A stretch of 64,000 bases of DNA from Candidatus Limnocylindrales bacterium (lineage in GTDB: Bacteria > Desulfobacterota > Binatia > UBA1149 > CAITLU01): positions 310,001 to 374,000 of the forward strand of contig DASPNR010000031.1 in assembly GCA_035626395.1 (NCBI GenBank), written 5' to 3'. A program made the position numbers and the translations under genes. A model generated the notes under the pieces. It was not told where the DNA came from. It worked only from the letters and a program-made list of their open reading frames with translations, and did no database searches. Shown here in pieces: positions 11,204-19,244 of this stretch (position 1 is the stretch's first letter; every line of letters starts with the position of its first letter).

Positions 11204-11838
11204 GCACGAGCAAGGGCAAGGGCGGCGGCGCGAGCAGGAGCACGCGCGCGGCCGGTAAAGGCGCCAAGGCATCTCAGACGGGCTCGGCCAAGCGCGGGCG
11301 CAACTCCTCGGTCCGAGCCGCCGGCCGGCCGAGCAAGGCCGCGCGGCCGCTGGTCGGCATCCTGATGGGCAGCGCCAGCGACCTGGAAGTGATGGGCGAG
11401 GGCGCCAAGATCCTCGAGGAGCTGGGTATCGCGCACGAGGTGGTGGTGACCTCGGCGCACCGCTCGCCCGCCAAGACCGCAGAGTACGCCTCGACGGCGC
11501 GCGATCGCGGCCTGCAGGTGCTGATCGTCGGCGCCGGCGTCGCGGCGCATCTCGCCGGTGCGGTGGCTGGCATCACCACGCTGCCGGTGCTGGGCGTGCC
11601 GCTCGACTCCGGGCCGCTGCGCGGCATGGACGCGCTGCTGTCGACGGTGCAGATGCCCGCCGGTGTGCCCGTGGGCACACTGGCCATCGGCGCCGCCGGC
11701 GCGCGCAACGCCGCGCTGCTGGCGGCACAGATCCTGTCGCTGTCCGACGAACGCCTGGCGCGTGCGATGGCCGACCGCAAGAAGAAGATGGCCGACGCGG
11801 TGCCGGGGTTGGTGCGGCGCTATCCCGAGGGCAGTTAG
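11200..11838 (+). CDS. purE: N5-carboxyaminoimidazole ribonucleotide mutase, with basic N-terminal extension
   Basis: PurE converts N5-CAIR to CAIR. The start overlaps the purD stop and has a good AGGAG seven bases upstream. The catalytic domain begins near residue 50 ([14 protein letters not shown]). It carries the SAHRSP active-site motif, the [17 protein letters not shown] loop and [13 protein letters not shown]. The first roughly 48 residues are Lys/Arg/Gly/Ala/Ser-rich and disordered-looking, which is not part of the usual 160-residue enzyme. No PurK lies next to it. The same reading frame continues past the TAG into the YrdC gene. Confidence 0.92.
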   Translation: MSTSKGKGGGASRSTRAAGKGAKASQTGSAKRGRNSSVRAAGRPSKAARPLVGILMGSASDLEVMGEGAKILEELGIAHEVVVTSAHRSPAKTAEYASTARDRGLQVLIVGAGVAAHLAGAVAGITTLPVLGVPLDSGPLRGMDALLSTVQMPAGVPVGTLAIGAAGARNAALLAAQILSLSDERLARAMADRKKKMADAVPGLVRRYPEGS

Positions 11839-12468
11839 CTGGACCTGCCAGCCGCGAGCATCGCCGAGGCCGCGTGCGCCCTTTCGAGCGGCGGCCTCGT
11901 CGTCTACCCCACCGAGACCGTCTACGGCATCGCGGCCGACGCGGGCAACGCCGCCGCCATCGAACGGCTGCTCGAGCTGAAGGGTCGCGACGCTGGGCGT
12001 GGCATCTCGCTGCTCGTTGCCAGCCTGGAGTCGGCAGCGCAGCTTCTTGCGCAGCCACCGCCGCCCGCCGCGCGCGCGCTCGTGGAGCGATTCTGGCCGG
12101 GGCCGCTGACGATCGTGCTGCCGGCAGCGAAGCACGTCGCGCCGGCGCTCGTGGGGCCGGGCGGAGGCGTCGGCCTTCGCTGCAGCAGCGATCCGGTCGC
12201 CGCAGCGCTGGTGACAGCGCTCGGCCGCGCCGTCACGTCCACGTCCGCCAATCCTTCGGGGCAGCCGCCGGCACGCACCGCCGAGGAGGCACGCCGTTAC
12301 TTTCGCAGCGGCGTCGACGCGTTTCTCGATGGGGGCGCGCGCGTGGACACCACCGTTTCGACGGTAGTTGAGTTTTTGCAGTCGCGCGCGTATCTGCGCC
12401 GCGCCGGTGCGATCGACGCCGCCGCCATCGCCGCGCTCGCGCCGCTTTCGGAGGATTCCCTTGGCTAG
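11839..12468 (+). CDS. YrdC/Sua5-type threonylcarbamoyl-AMP synthase, apparent CTG start
   Basis: TsaC/Sua5 proteins make threonylcarbamoyl-AMP for the t6A base of ANN-decoding tRNAs. The conserved N-terminus is present: GLVVYPTETVYGIAAD, the LKGRDAGRGISLLV lysine/arginine motif, FWPGPLTIVL, VGLRCSSD and VTSTSANPSG. There is no ATG, GTG or TTG between the purE TAG (11836-11838) and the GTG at 12082, which lies well inside the domain. The best start is the CTG at 11839 immediately after that stop, with GAGG eight bases upstream of it. CTG at 11845 is an alternative. Other readings are stop-codon readthrough of a PurE-YrdC fusion, or a sequence error at the TAG. The product is about 209 residues. 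Confidence 0.82.
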   Translation: MDLPAASIAEAACALSSGGLVVYPTETVYGIAADAGNAAAIERLLELKGRDAGRGISLLVASLESAAQLLAQPPPPAARALVERFWPGPLTIVLPAAKHVAPALVGPGGGVGLRCSSDPVAAALVTALGRAVTSTSANPSGQPPARTAEEARRYFRSGVDAFLDGGARVDTTVSTVVEFLQSRAYLRRAGAIDAAAIAALAPLSEDSLG

Positions 12469-13729
12469 ATTTCGTCCCTTTCGCGGACTCCGTTATGCCG
12501 CCGCGCGCGTGGGCGCGCTCGACGACGTCGTCGCACCTCCCTACGACGTGATCAGCCCGGCCGAGCGCGACGACCTCTACGCAAGAAGCCCCTACAACTG
12601 CACCCGCCTCATCCTGAACAAGGACGGCCACGATGAAGCGGCGCGGCAGTACCGCGACTGGAGCGGCAGCGGCGTCCTGCAGCGCGACGAGGCGCCAGCC
12701 TTCTACCTGTACGTGCAGGACTTCGAGGCAGCCGGCCCTCGCCGCCGCATCGGCGTGCTGGGCGCGCTGGCGCTGGAGCCGTACAAGACCGGCGTCGTGC
12801 TGCGCCACGAGAACACCTTCGCCCACCACAAGCAGGATCGCCTCGAGCTGACCCGGCGCGTGAAGGCCAATCTCAGCCCGATCTTCTGCGTGTACTCGCG
12901 GCCCGGCTTCGTCCCCGAGCCCGATGGCGGCTGGGAGAGCGTTCCCGACATCGACGTCGTGCATCAGGGGAATCGCCATCGCGTGTGGTCGGTCCGCGAG
13001 GCCGGCAACATCGAGCGCATTCGTGCAGCGGTGTCGGACCAGGCGCTGTTCATCGCCGACGGACACCACCGCTACGAGACCGCGCTGAACTACTGGTACG
13101 AAATCTCCGGAGGCAAGGAGCCGCCGACGGGCGACGATGCGCCGGGCGACGAGGAGGCGCCCGCCGCGCACGTGCTCGCGTTCCTGGCGACGTTCGAGGA
13201 TCCCGGCATGGTCATCCTGCCCACGCACCGCGAGCTGGTCGACAGCGGCGGCGCCGACTGCGACGCCTTCTGGCGCGCGCTGTCGTCGCAGTTCAAGCTG
13301 CGCCGCTTCGAGCGCAGCACGCAGGGCATCGAGCAGCTGCAGGCCGCTCTGGCAGCGGCCGACAAGGGGACGCATGCGTTCGGGATCGGCCTGCGCGACA
13401 TGCAGCACCTGCTGCTGGCCACGCGCTCGGTGACGCGCCAGCCGCACTCACCGCTCGACGAGCTCGACGTCAAGGTCCTGCACGACGACATTCTCGGCCG
13501 CGCGCTCAGCGCTGCCGGCGGGAAGGACGCCAAGCTTGCCTACTCGATCGACGGCCGCGCGCTGCTCGAGCGCGTGCTACGGGGCGAGCTGGAAGGCGCC
13601 TTCCTGATGAACGCGACGCGGCCCGAGCAGATGGCGGCGGTCTGTCGCGCCGGCGAGCTGATGCCGCACAAGTCTACGTATTTCTACCCGAAGCTGCTGA
13701 CCGGGCTCGTCTTTCACGAACTGCAATAG
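12461..13729 (+). CDS. DUF1015 family protein
   Basis: About 422 residues of the DUF1015 family, whose biochemical role is not established. The start is a TTG at 12461 with GGAGG six bases upstream, overlapping the end of the YrdC gene by 8 bp. The mature-looking N-terminus ARFRPFRGLRY fits the family pattern. Recognisable blocks are VVAPPYDVISP, SPYNCTRLIL, HENTFAHHKQDRLEL, IADGHHRYETAL and, near the C-terminus, LMPHKSTYFYPK. It is the last gene of the alr-pur-YrdC run. About 220 bp without a gene follows, holding only an 8-bp inverted repeat (gctggcgc/gcgccagc) that could form a hairpin. Confidence 0.88.
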   Translation: MARFRPFRGLRYAAARVGALDDVVAPPYDVISPAERDDLYARSPYNCTRLILNKDGHDEAARQYRDWSGSGVLQRDEAPAFYLYVQDFEAAGPRRRIGVLGALALEPYKTGVVLRHENTFAHHKQDRLELTRRVKANLSPIFCVYSRPGFVPEPDGGWESVPDIDVVHQGNRHRVWSVREAGNIERIRAAVSDQALFIADGHHRYETALNYWYEISGGKEPPTGDDAPGDEEAPAAHVLAFLATFEDPGMVILPTHRELVDSGGADCDAFWRALSSQFKLRRFERSTQGIEQLQAALAAADKGTHAFGIGLRDMQHLLLATRSVTRQPHSPLDELDVKVLHDDILGRALSAAGGKDAKLAYSIDGRALLERVLRGELEGAFLMNATRPEQMAAVCRAGELMPHKSTYFYPKLLTGLVFHELQ

Positions 13730-13946
13730 CGGCCGACAAACGACGCTGGCGCACTCCACGACGGATTGCAGCGGCGCCAGCAACCGATCGCAGCGGGTCG
13801 CAGAGCGGGCCCGTTCACGTCGCAGGCGCGCTCGGTGGCGGATCCGCAAAATCACTCAGCGGCCGAATCGTCGTGTTTGGCGAAGACGGGGCGCGTCGCC
13901 GGACTCGGGGCGGACCGTGGGGTGCCCCGCTGGAAAGCAGCGAATT

Positions 13947-14207
13947 CTACTCGACGTCTTCGCCGAAGTGCGCCCGTGCGATGCGGGCCTTGAGGTATTC
14001 GAGGGTGCCGAGGTCCTCGATGATGTCGCCCCCGGTGTCGTAGAAGAAAATCTCGCCGTCCTTGTTGCGGCCCACCGCCACCAGCCATTCGAGCTCGTCG
14101 CGGTCTTCGAGCAGGTAGTTGATGGCCTGCGAGACGCCCTTTCCCGGAATGATCGTGATCTTGGTGCGGGGAGCCGTGGATTTTGCTGCAGGCGTCTTTT
14201 TCTTCAT
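13947..14207 (-). CDS. Small hypothetical protein (86 aa)
   Basis: I do not recognise a family. A basic, Ala/Thr/Lys-rich N-terminus (about 15 residues) precedes a compact acidic domain with an EWLVAVGRNKDGEIFFYDTG beta segment and an acidic end (AHFGEDVE). The ATG at 14207 has GGGAG nine bases upstream, supporting translation. There is no signal peptide or membrane segment. It lies about 50 bp downstream of the RlmD-like methyltransferase gene on the same strand, so they may be cotranscribed. Confidence 0.65.
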   Translation of the reverse strand: MKKKTPAAKSTAPRTKITIIPGKGVSQAINYLLEDRDELEWLVAVGRNKDGEIFFYDTGGDIIEDLGTLEYLKARIARAHFGEDVE

Positions 14208-14256
14208 GGGCCGGTCTCCCGGTGCGTGCGAAGCCGAGCGTAGGAGCGGGTCCGGC

Positions 14257-15525
14257 TCATGTCAACTCTAGGGTGCACACGGTTTCGACGTGGAAAGTGT
14301 GCGGAAACATGTCGATCGGGCACGCCTCCTTCAGGCGATAACCATGCTCGGCGGCAATGCGCAGATCGCGCGCCAGCGTCGTCGGATTGCACGAGACGTA
14401 AACCCATCGCGGTGCCCCGAGACGCGCGCACGGCGCGGCTGCGTCGGTCAGTCCGCTGCGCGGCGGATCGACGACGAGCACATCGGGGCGTACCGCCGCC
14501 TTCTCCAGGTAGTCACCTGCGCGCGCCGCGACGAAGCGCACGTTGGCCAGGCCCGCAGCACGCGCCGAAGCGCGGCCCGTCTCCACCGCCGTTCGATCCT
14601 CGTCGACCGCGGTCAGGCGCCCGGAGCGCCGTGCGAGGGCGAGCGAGAAATTGCCGGCGCCGGCGTAGAGCTCCAGGACGCTGGCGCCCGGCGCCGGCAG
14701 CGCGGCCTGCACCGTCTTCTCCACCAGCAGAAGATTTCCTTTCGTGTTGACCTGGCCGAACGAGGCGCCCGGCAGCTCGACGTCCACGCCCTCGGCGACC
14801 GTGAACACGCGTCGAACGTCGCCCCACTGTCTGCGCCAGCCACGCCCCTGCATGACGACGCCGCGGATGGGATTGGCGTGCTCGTCGACCACGCGCTGCG
14901 CCGCCACGGTGTCACCATGCCGCAGCCGGCCTCCGCTCTGGATGGCAAGGACCAGGCCCGGCAGGCGCCCGCGCGTGGCGATCTCGACGCGCATCACGCG
15001 CGTGGCCAGTGAGGCTACGAAGGCCTCGATCTGCGGAAGCGCCGCGCGAATCGGCTCTTCGGCCAGAAGGCAGTCGGCTACCGGCACCAGCCGATTGGTC
15101 CGGGCCTGGTAGAAGCCGATGCGGGCGTCCTGGAAGCGCAGGCTCAGGCGATTGCGGTACCCGAACAGCTCGGGGGACGGCAACACCTCGCGCACGGGAG
15201 GCTCGTGGATCGCGCCGATGCGCTCGAGCGCGTCCACCACGGCCCGTTTCTTGGCGGCCAGCTGGGCGGCATAGTCCACCTGCTGCCAGGGGCAGCCTCC
15301 GCACTGCTCGACGATCGGACACGGCGGCGCCACACGAGAAGGCCCGGGCTCGAGCACGTCCAGAGTGCGCGCCTGCAGATACGATCCCTGGTCGGCCGTC
15401 ACCTGCGCGCGCACGCGGTCGCCGGGCGCGACTCCTTCGACGAAGACGACGCGCCCATCACCACTGCGAGCGACGCCGGCGCCGCCGAAGGCCAGAGACT
15501 CGATGGTCAGATCCAGCTCCACCAT
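14257..15525 (-). CDS. RlmD/RumA-type 23S rRNA (uracil-5-)-methyltransferase
   Basis: About 422 residues from the ATG at 15525; an upstream in-frame GTG adds 15 unconserved residues. An N-terminal TRAM domain (FGGAGVARSGDGRVVFVEG) is followed by cysteines arranged for a 4Fe-4S cluster: CPIVEQCGGC plus a later Cys in VPVADCLLA. The C-terminal Rossmann methyltransferase has LELYAGAGNFSLALA for SAM binding, DPPRSGL, and the catalytic cysteine in YVSCNPTTLARDL. The family makes m5U in rRNA or tRNA. RlmD (U1939) is the nearest characterised member, but RlmC or a TrmA-like role cannot be excluded. Confidence 0.88.
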   Translation of the reverse strand: MVELDLTIESLAFGGAGVARSGDGRVVFVEGVAPGDRVRAQVTADQGSYLQARTLDVLEPGPSRVAPPCPIVEQCGGCPWQQVDYAAQLAAKKRAVVDALERIGAIHEPPVREVLPSPELFGYRNRLSLRFQDARIGFYQARTNRLVPVADCLLAEEPIRAALPQIEAFVASLATRVMRVEIATRGRLPGLVLAIQSGGRLRHGDTVAAQRVVDEHANPIRGVVMQGRGWRRQWGDVRRVFTVAEGVDVELPGASFGQVNTKGNLLLVEKTVQAALPAPGASVLELYAGAGNFSLALARRSGRLTAVDEDRTAVETGRASARAAGLANVRFVAARAGDYLEKAAVRPDVLVVDPPRSGLTDAAAPCARLGAPRWVYVSCNPTTLARDLRIAAEHGYRLKEACPIDMFPHTFHVETVCTLELT

Positions 15526-15582
15526 CGTACAAGTCGGTGCGGGAGCTGCCGTTTGCAACCGATGGCGCATTTCACCCCCGCC

Positions 15583-15612
15583 TTGACTTGCGGTCTTGCC
15601 AACCCGTACCCT
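15583..15612 (+). promoter_or_regulatory. Possible sigma70-type promoter before the MBL hydrolase
   Basis: TTGACT at 15583-15588 is followed after 18 bp by TACCCT at 15607-15612, just upstream of the GTG at 15621. The -10 match is poor. If it is used, the transcript would have almost no leader. Confidence 0.3.
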
Positions 15613-15620
15613 GCCGAGTA

Positions 15621-16352
15621 GTGAAACTTACCGTCCTTGGCTCGGGGGATGCGTTTTGTGCCGCCGGCTCCCTACACAGCTGCAACGTCCTGGAGCATGG
15701 GGGCGGCAAGATCGTGCTCGAATGCGGCCCGGCCATCCTTGCCGGCCTCAAGCGCAACGGCTTCAATACCGGCGACATCGACGCGGTGGTGGTCTCCCAC
15801 CTGCACGGCGACCACTTCGGCGGCATTCCGTTCCTGTTTCTCGAGTACCTGTTCGAGAACCCGCGCACGCGGCCGCTGACGCTGGTGGGCCCGCCCACCG
15901 TCCTCACGCGCAGCCTGGCCCTGTATGCTGGCTACTACCGCGAACTGCAGTCCTTCGAGCTGCCCTTCGAGATCAAGGTCTGCGAGATGCGGCCGGGCTC
16001 GCGCGCGGAAGTGGCCGGTTTCCAGATCGAATCGTTCCAGGTCCCGCACAACGCCGATCCGGTCGCGCTCGGCTATCACTTCACGTGCCCGGAAGGGCGG
16101 GTGCTTTTTTCGGGCGACTCGGCCTGGACCGAGGAGTTCATCCATCGGAGCCAGGACGTGGACCTGTTTCTGTGCGAGTGCTGCACGATGGAGCCGGCCA
16201 CGCCCATGCACACCGCCTACACCGACCTGCTCGCGCACCGCGACCAGCTCGGCTGCAAGCGCCTGCTGCTGACCCACCTTGGCGAAGACGTGCGCGCGGC
16301 CGCCGAGTTCCGCTATGAGCGTGCCCGCGACGGCCTCATCATCGAATTCTGA
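15621..16352 (+). CDS. MBL-fold metallo-hydrolase (RNase Z-like branch)
   Basis: 243 residues starting at GTG 15621. It has the metallo-beta-lactamase metal motif SHLHGDHFGG (near residue 59-68), a further His in VPHNADP, the bridging Asp in LFSGDSAWT and the final His in LLTHLGED. The overall layout resembles the RNase Z/phosphodiesterase-like branch, acting on an unknown phosphodiester or related substrate. It has no RNase Z exosite insert that I can recognise. It is divergent from the RlmD-like gene (about 95 bp apart). The last codons run into a short tandem repeat. Confidence 0.8.
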   Translation: MKLTVLGSGDAFCAAGSLHSCNVLEHGGGKIVLECGPAILAGLKRNGFNTGDIDAVVVSHLHGDHFGGIPFLFLEYLFENPRTRPLTLVGPPTVLTRSLALYAGYYRELQSFELPFEIKVCEMRPGSRAEVAGFQIESFQVPHNADPVALGYHFTCPEGRVLFSGDSAWTEEFIHRSQDVDLFLCECCTMEPATPMHTAYTDLLAHRDQLGCKRLLLTHLGEDVRAAAEFRYERARDGLIIEF

Positions 16353-16405
16353 AGCGACGCAACGGCGAATCCCGAAGCGACGGCGAATTCCGAAGCGACG
16401 CAACG
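16343..16405. repeat. Three-copy short tandem repeat at the end of the MBL gene
   Basis: Three imperfect units of about 18-22 bp with the core cgaat(t/c)c(t/c)gaagcgacg begin at about 16343, 16366 and 16384. The first unit includes the last two codons and the stop of the MBL gene. The array leads directly into the palindromic element at 16407. Confidence 0.7.
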
Positions 16406-16406
16406 A

Positions 16407-16485
16407 GCGCGGCCGCGGGCGTGTCTGCGGCGGACCGCGCCGCGCTCGCGCTTCGTGTCCGCCGTGGACATGCCCGTGGCCGCGC
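16407..16485. repeat. REP-like palindromic element, copy A
   Basis: Arms of 27 bp (16409-16435 and 16457-16483) flank a GC-rich loop of about 21 bp. Four positions differ between the arms. Every difference pairs as G-U in an RNA read from the plus strand, so the transcript can form a continuous 27-bp stem. It lies between the convergent ends of the MBL and Nudix genes, a usual position for REP-type elements. Copies B and C are at 25172 and 33323. Confidence 0.8.
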
Positions 16486-16506
16486 CCTCCTCGCGCGCGC
16501 CGCGGT

Positions 16507-17097
16507 TCAAGCCGAGCGGCGCATGCGCTCTTCGATCTCGTCGATGCGCTCGAGCAGGTTCATCGTGATCTGGTGCGTGGCGCCCCAGATCTCGTGCCGC
16601 CCCGCCGTGATGACGGAGATGTCGTAGTCGTTGCCGCCCCACTGCCGGACGCGCTGCGCGTGGTGACGCGGGTCGCGAAGCCGCTGCAACGGCACGTGAA
16701 AGACGTCGGCAACCTCGTCAGGGTTCGCACGGAACTGGTACCCTTGCGGCAGCAGTCCCACCCACGGCGTGATCACGTACTGCGTCGCCATCGTGTAGAC
16801 GTCGTCCAGGCACCCGATGACCTGCACGTGCGAAGGATCGATCCCGATCTCCTCGGCGCTCTCCCGCAGCGCGCAGGAGACGAGGTCGTCGTCGTCGCTG
16901 CACATCTTGCCGCCGGGAAACGCGACCTGCCCTTTGTGGCTCGGCAGATGCTCGCTGCGCAGGGTGTAGATGATGTCGAAATCCTCCTCGGACGGCACGA
17001 GCGGGATCAGCACCGCGCACGGTATGGCCTCGGGCGCCGACAGCTTGCGCCGCGGCCGCCGGCGCAGATGCTCGGCGAGCTGTTGAGGAAGCGTCAT
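16507..17097 (-). CDS. Nudix hydrolase, CoA pyrophosphatase type
   Basis: 196 residues. The CoA-specific NudL/YeaB-type signature is clear: YTLRSEHLPSHKGQVAFPGG followed by the Nudix helix ALRESAEEIGI. Such enzymes cleave CoA or its derivatives to phosphopantetheine and 3',5'-ADP. A short Asp run (SDDDD) lies between the FPGG loop and the Nudix helix, as in relatives. It is convergent with the MBL gene and divergent from thiI (75 bp). Substrate is inferred from family motifs only. Confidence 0.85.
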   Translation of the reverse strand: MTLPQQLAEHLRRRPRRKLSAPEAIPCAVLIPLVPSEEDFDIIYTLRSEHLPSHKGQVAFPGGKMCSDDDDLVSCALRESAEEIGIDPSHVQVIGCLDDVYTMATQYVITPWVGLLPQGYQFRANPDEVADVFHVPLQRLRDPRHHAQRVRQWGGNDYDISVITAGRHEIWGATHQITMNLLERIDEIEERMRRSA

Positions 17098-17172
17098 CGA
17101 GCCAATGTGCGCAGGCTATGCGGGGTCTGCAAGCGGTCTGCACCGGGGGATCGTCTGCGCTAGGCTCCCTCG

Positions 17173-18378
17173 GTGACTGCCGACGTCATCGTTGCGCACT
17201 ACAACGAGATCACGCTCAAGCTCGGGCACCGCTCCATCTTCGTGGCACGGCTCCTCGACAACGTGCGAAAAGCGCTCGCCGGGCTGCCCGTCGGTGCGGT
17301 GTCGCACAGCACGGGCCGCGTCGTCATCGAGCTCGCGGGCACCGGCGCCGACGCGGTCGTGCAGCGCCTGGTGGCGGTGCCGGGCATCGCCAACATCCTG
17401 CCCGCTCGCCGCCTGGAGCCGACGCTGGAGGCGCTCGACGCCGCCGTTGGCGAGGCGCTCGAGCATTGGCGGCCCTCAGGAAGCTTTGCGGTACGGGTGC
17501 GACGCGCCGACAAGCGCTTCCCCGTTTCCTCGCCGGAAGTGGGCGCGCGAGTGGGCGCGGCCATCGTTGCAGCCACTGCGGCGCGCGTCGATCTCGATCA
17601 TCCCGACTCGGCAGTGCACGTCTTCATTCTGGCCGACCAGATTCTGCTCGCGTTCGAGCGCATCGAAGGCTGCGGAGGCCTGCCCGTTGGAAGCGCAGGA
17701 CGGGTGGTGCTGCTGCTGTCGGGCGGCATCGATTCTCCGGTGGCCGGACTTCGCATGCAGCGTCGGGGCGCGCGCCTGGAGGCGGTGCACTTCCACAGCG
17801 CGCCGATGCTAAGCGCGGCAAGCCAGGAAAAGGCGCGGGCGCTGTGCGGGATCCTGGCGCGCGGACAGGGCTCGATCCGGCTGTCGCTGGTGCCGTTCGG
17901 CGAGACGCAGGCGCAGATCGTCGCCGCCGTCCCTCGCTCGCTACGCGTCGTGCTGTACCGGCGCATGATGATGCGCATCGCCAGCGAGTTCGGCCGCCGC
18001 GCGCGCGCCGGAGCCCTGGTGACCGGAGAGAGCCTCGGGCAGGTCGCATCGCAGACGCTGACCAACATGAGCGTGATCGAGCGTGCCGCGTCGATCTCGG
18101 TGCTGCGGCCGCTGGTGGGCATGGACAAGCTGGAGATCAGCCGCTACGCCGATCGCGAAGGCACCTTCGAGATCTCCATCCAGCCGGACCAGGACTGCTG
18201 CTCGCTGTTCGTTCCCAGGCATCCGGCGACCGCCGCCGATATGGACGAAGTGCTGGAAGCCGAGGCGCGGCTGGACACGGCGGCGATGGTGGAATCGTGC
18301 ATCGACCGGGCGCGCGTGGAGTTCCTGGACGCGGTGTGGCCTGCGCATCGCTCGCCGGCTCGCGCGGCCATGACCTGA
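17173..18378 (+). CDS. thiI: tRNA 4-thiouridine synthetase ThiI, without rhodanese domain
   Basis: 401 residues from GTG 17173. An N-terminal ferredoxin-like and THUMP RNA-binding region (to about 165) precedes the PP-loop ATP pyrophosphatase motif LLLSGGIDSPVAG near residue 178. The conserved cysteine region DQDCCSLFVPRHP lies near 339. VTGESLGQVASQTLTN and RPLVGMDKLEI complete the family signature. There is no C-terminal rhodanese domain, as in Bacillus-type ThiI, so sulfur must come from another protein. Its role is s4U in tRNA; involvement in thiazole synthesis is uncertain, since that function depends on the rhodanese domain in E. coli. Confidence 0.92.
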   Translation: MTADVIVAHYNEITLKLGHRSIFVARLLDNVRKALAGLPVGAVSHSTGRVVIELAGTGADAVVQRLVAVPGIANILPARRLEPTLEALDAAVGEALEHWRPSGSFAVRVRRADKRFPVSSPEVGARVGAAIVAATAARVDLDHPDSAVHVFILADQILLAFERIEGCGGLPVGSAGRVVLLLSGGIDSPVAGLRMQRRGARLEAVHFHSAPMLSAASQEKARALCGILARGQGSIRLSLVPFGETQAQIVAAVPRSLRVVLYRRMMMRIASEFGRRARAGALVTGESLGQVASQTLTNMSVIERAASISVLRPLVGMDKLEISRYADREGTFEISIQPDQDCCSLFVPRHPATAADMDEVLEAEARLDTAAMVESCIDRARVEFLDAVWPAHRSPARAAMT

Positions 18379-18381
18379 GGT

Positions 18382-18849
18382 TCAGCGCCGCTTGCGCGCG
18401 CTCGACCAGAGGCGTTCGAAGGCAGCGGTCAACTCGGGCCCGAGGCCCGGCGGCAAGTCGAGCTTGTTCGCATCGACGACTCGCGGCCTGGACGGCGGCG
18501 CCGCCGCCGGCCGCGAAGCGTCCTTTTTCTGCACCGGCGCATCCTCCTCGACGCGTCCGACCACGAAGAACAGCTCGCGCACCACCTCACGGCCCATTCG
18601 CTCGTTGAGGCGGCCGACGAGTTCCTTCTGCAGCAGGCTCAGCTCCTGCAGCCAGCTCGACGTCCGGACGGCGATCACCAGGCGCGTACCATCGAGGCGC
18701 ACGGGCTGCGCATTGCGTGCGATGGTGGCGCCGACCACGTCATCCCAGGCCTGCCATACGCGGTAGTCATCGAGGCGTCGATGCAGGTTCAGGCGAGCCA
18801 GCGCCTGCTCCAGCACGCTCGACAGACGGATGGGCCCGGCACCCTTCAC
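18382..18849 (-). CDS. DUF721/DciA-like protein
   Basis: 155 residues. The N-terminal half has the DUF721 pattern: RLSSVLEQALARLNL, VWQAWDDVVGATIARNAQPVRL, LVIAVRTSSWLQELSLLQKELVGRLNE. DciA-type DUF721 proteins recruit the replicative helicase DnaB in bacteria lacking DnaC. The C-terminal third is a Pro/Ala/Lys-rich linker with a short helical tail. It is convergent with thiI with a 3-bp gap. Whether it acts in helicase loading here is inference. Confidence 0.75.
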   Translation of the reverse strand: MKGAGPIRLSSVLEQALARLNLHRRLDDYRVWQAWDDVVGATIARNAQPVRLDGTRLVIAVRTSSWLQELSLLQKELVGRLNERMGREVVRELFFVVGRVEEDAPVQKKDASRPAAAPPSRPRVVDANKLDLPPGLGPELTAAFERLWSSARKRR

Positions 18850-19122
18850 CAGCGGCCTCCGCGCCAGGAAGGATGCCCGCCATCGTCGTCGGCGGCTGCG
18901 AGATCGTGTCGCAACGAGGTCACGCGCCGCCTCCTATCAGAGCGCCGCCCTGGCGCCCAGGCATCGACATGGACGACCGGCGCAAGGGGGGACGGAAACG
19001 CACAATTCTCCCGTGTCCGCACAGGGCCGAAATTGCCCGACTCATGTCGGATGAAGTACGTCCCCCCATCGCTGATCATTTTCGGCCGCGGGGCTTGGCT
19101 GCCGGCGCCGGCAGGGGTACAA
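18850..19122. other. Upstream part of the nrdJ/DciA-like divergent intergenic region
   Basis: The whole gene-free stretch is about 395 bp (18850-19244). This first part holds no ORF I can support. It has one small inverted repeat (ccgac-tcat-gtcgg near 19037). The NrdR-like boxes lie at its right edge. Confidence 0.5.
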
Positions 19123-19140
19123 ATCACAATATATTGTGGT
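19123..19140 (+). promoter_or_regulatory. NrdR box 1
   Basis: A perfect 14-bp palindrome, cacaatatattgtg at 19125-19138, matches the NrdR operator consensus (acaCwATATaTwGtgt) and sits about 105 bp upstream of nrdJ. NrdR is the ATP/dATP-sensing repressor of ribonucleotide reductase genes. It is the most AT-rich spot in this part of the window. Confidence 0.78.
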
Positions 19141-19154
19141 ATGGCGGTCCTCGG

Positions 19155-19170
19155 CGTCTATGGAATGTGT
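19155..19170 (+). promoter_or_regulatory. NrdR box 2 (degenerate)
   Basis: The segment cgtctatggaatgtgt matches about 12 of 16 positions of the NrdR consensus, and its right half-site (aatgtgt) is strong. Its centre is 31 bp from that of box 1, about three helical turns. That is the spacing expected for paired NrdR sites. Confidence 0.6.
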
Positions 19171-19244
19171 AGCTCCTTCCGGCAAGTGCGTTACCATCGA
19201 AACGGCAATAGTGGCGAAAGTTCGGAGAACCGCCTGGAGAATCT

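Noticed and set aside
12082..12468. YrdC gene starting at GTG 12082
   Set aside because: This would delete the conserved YPTETVYG and KxR motifs, which are clearly encoded upstream in the same frame.
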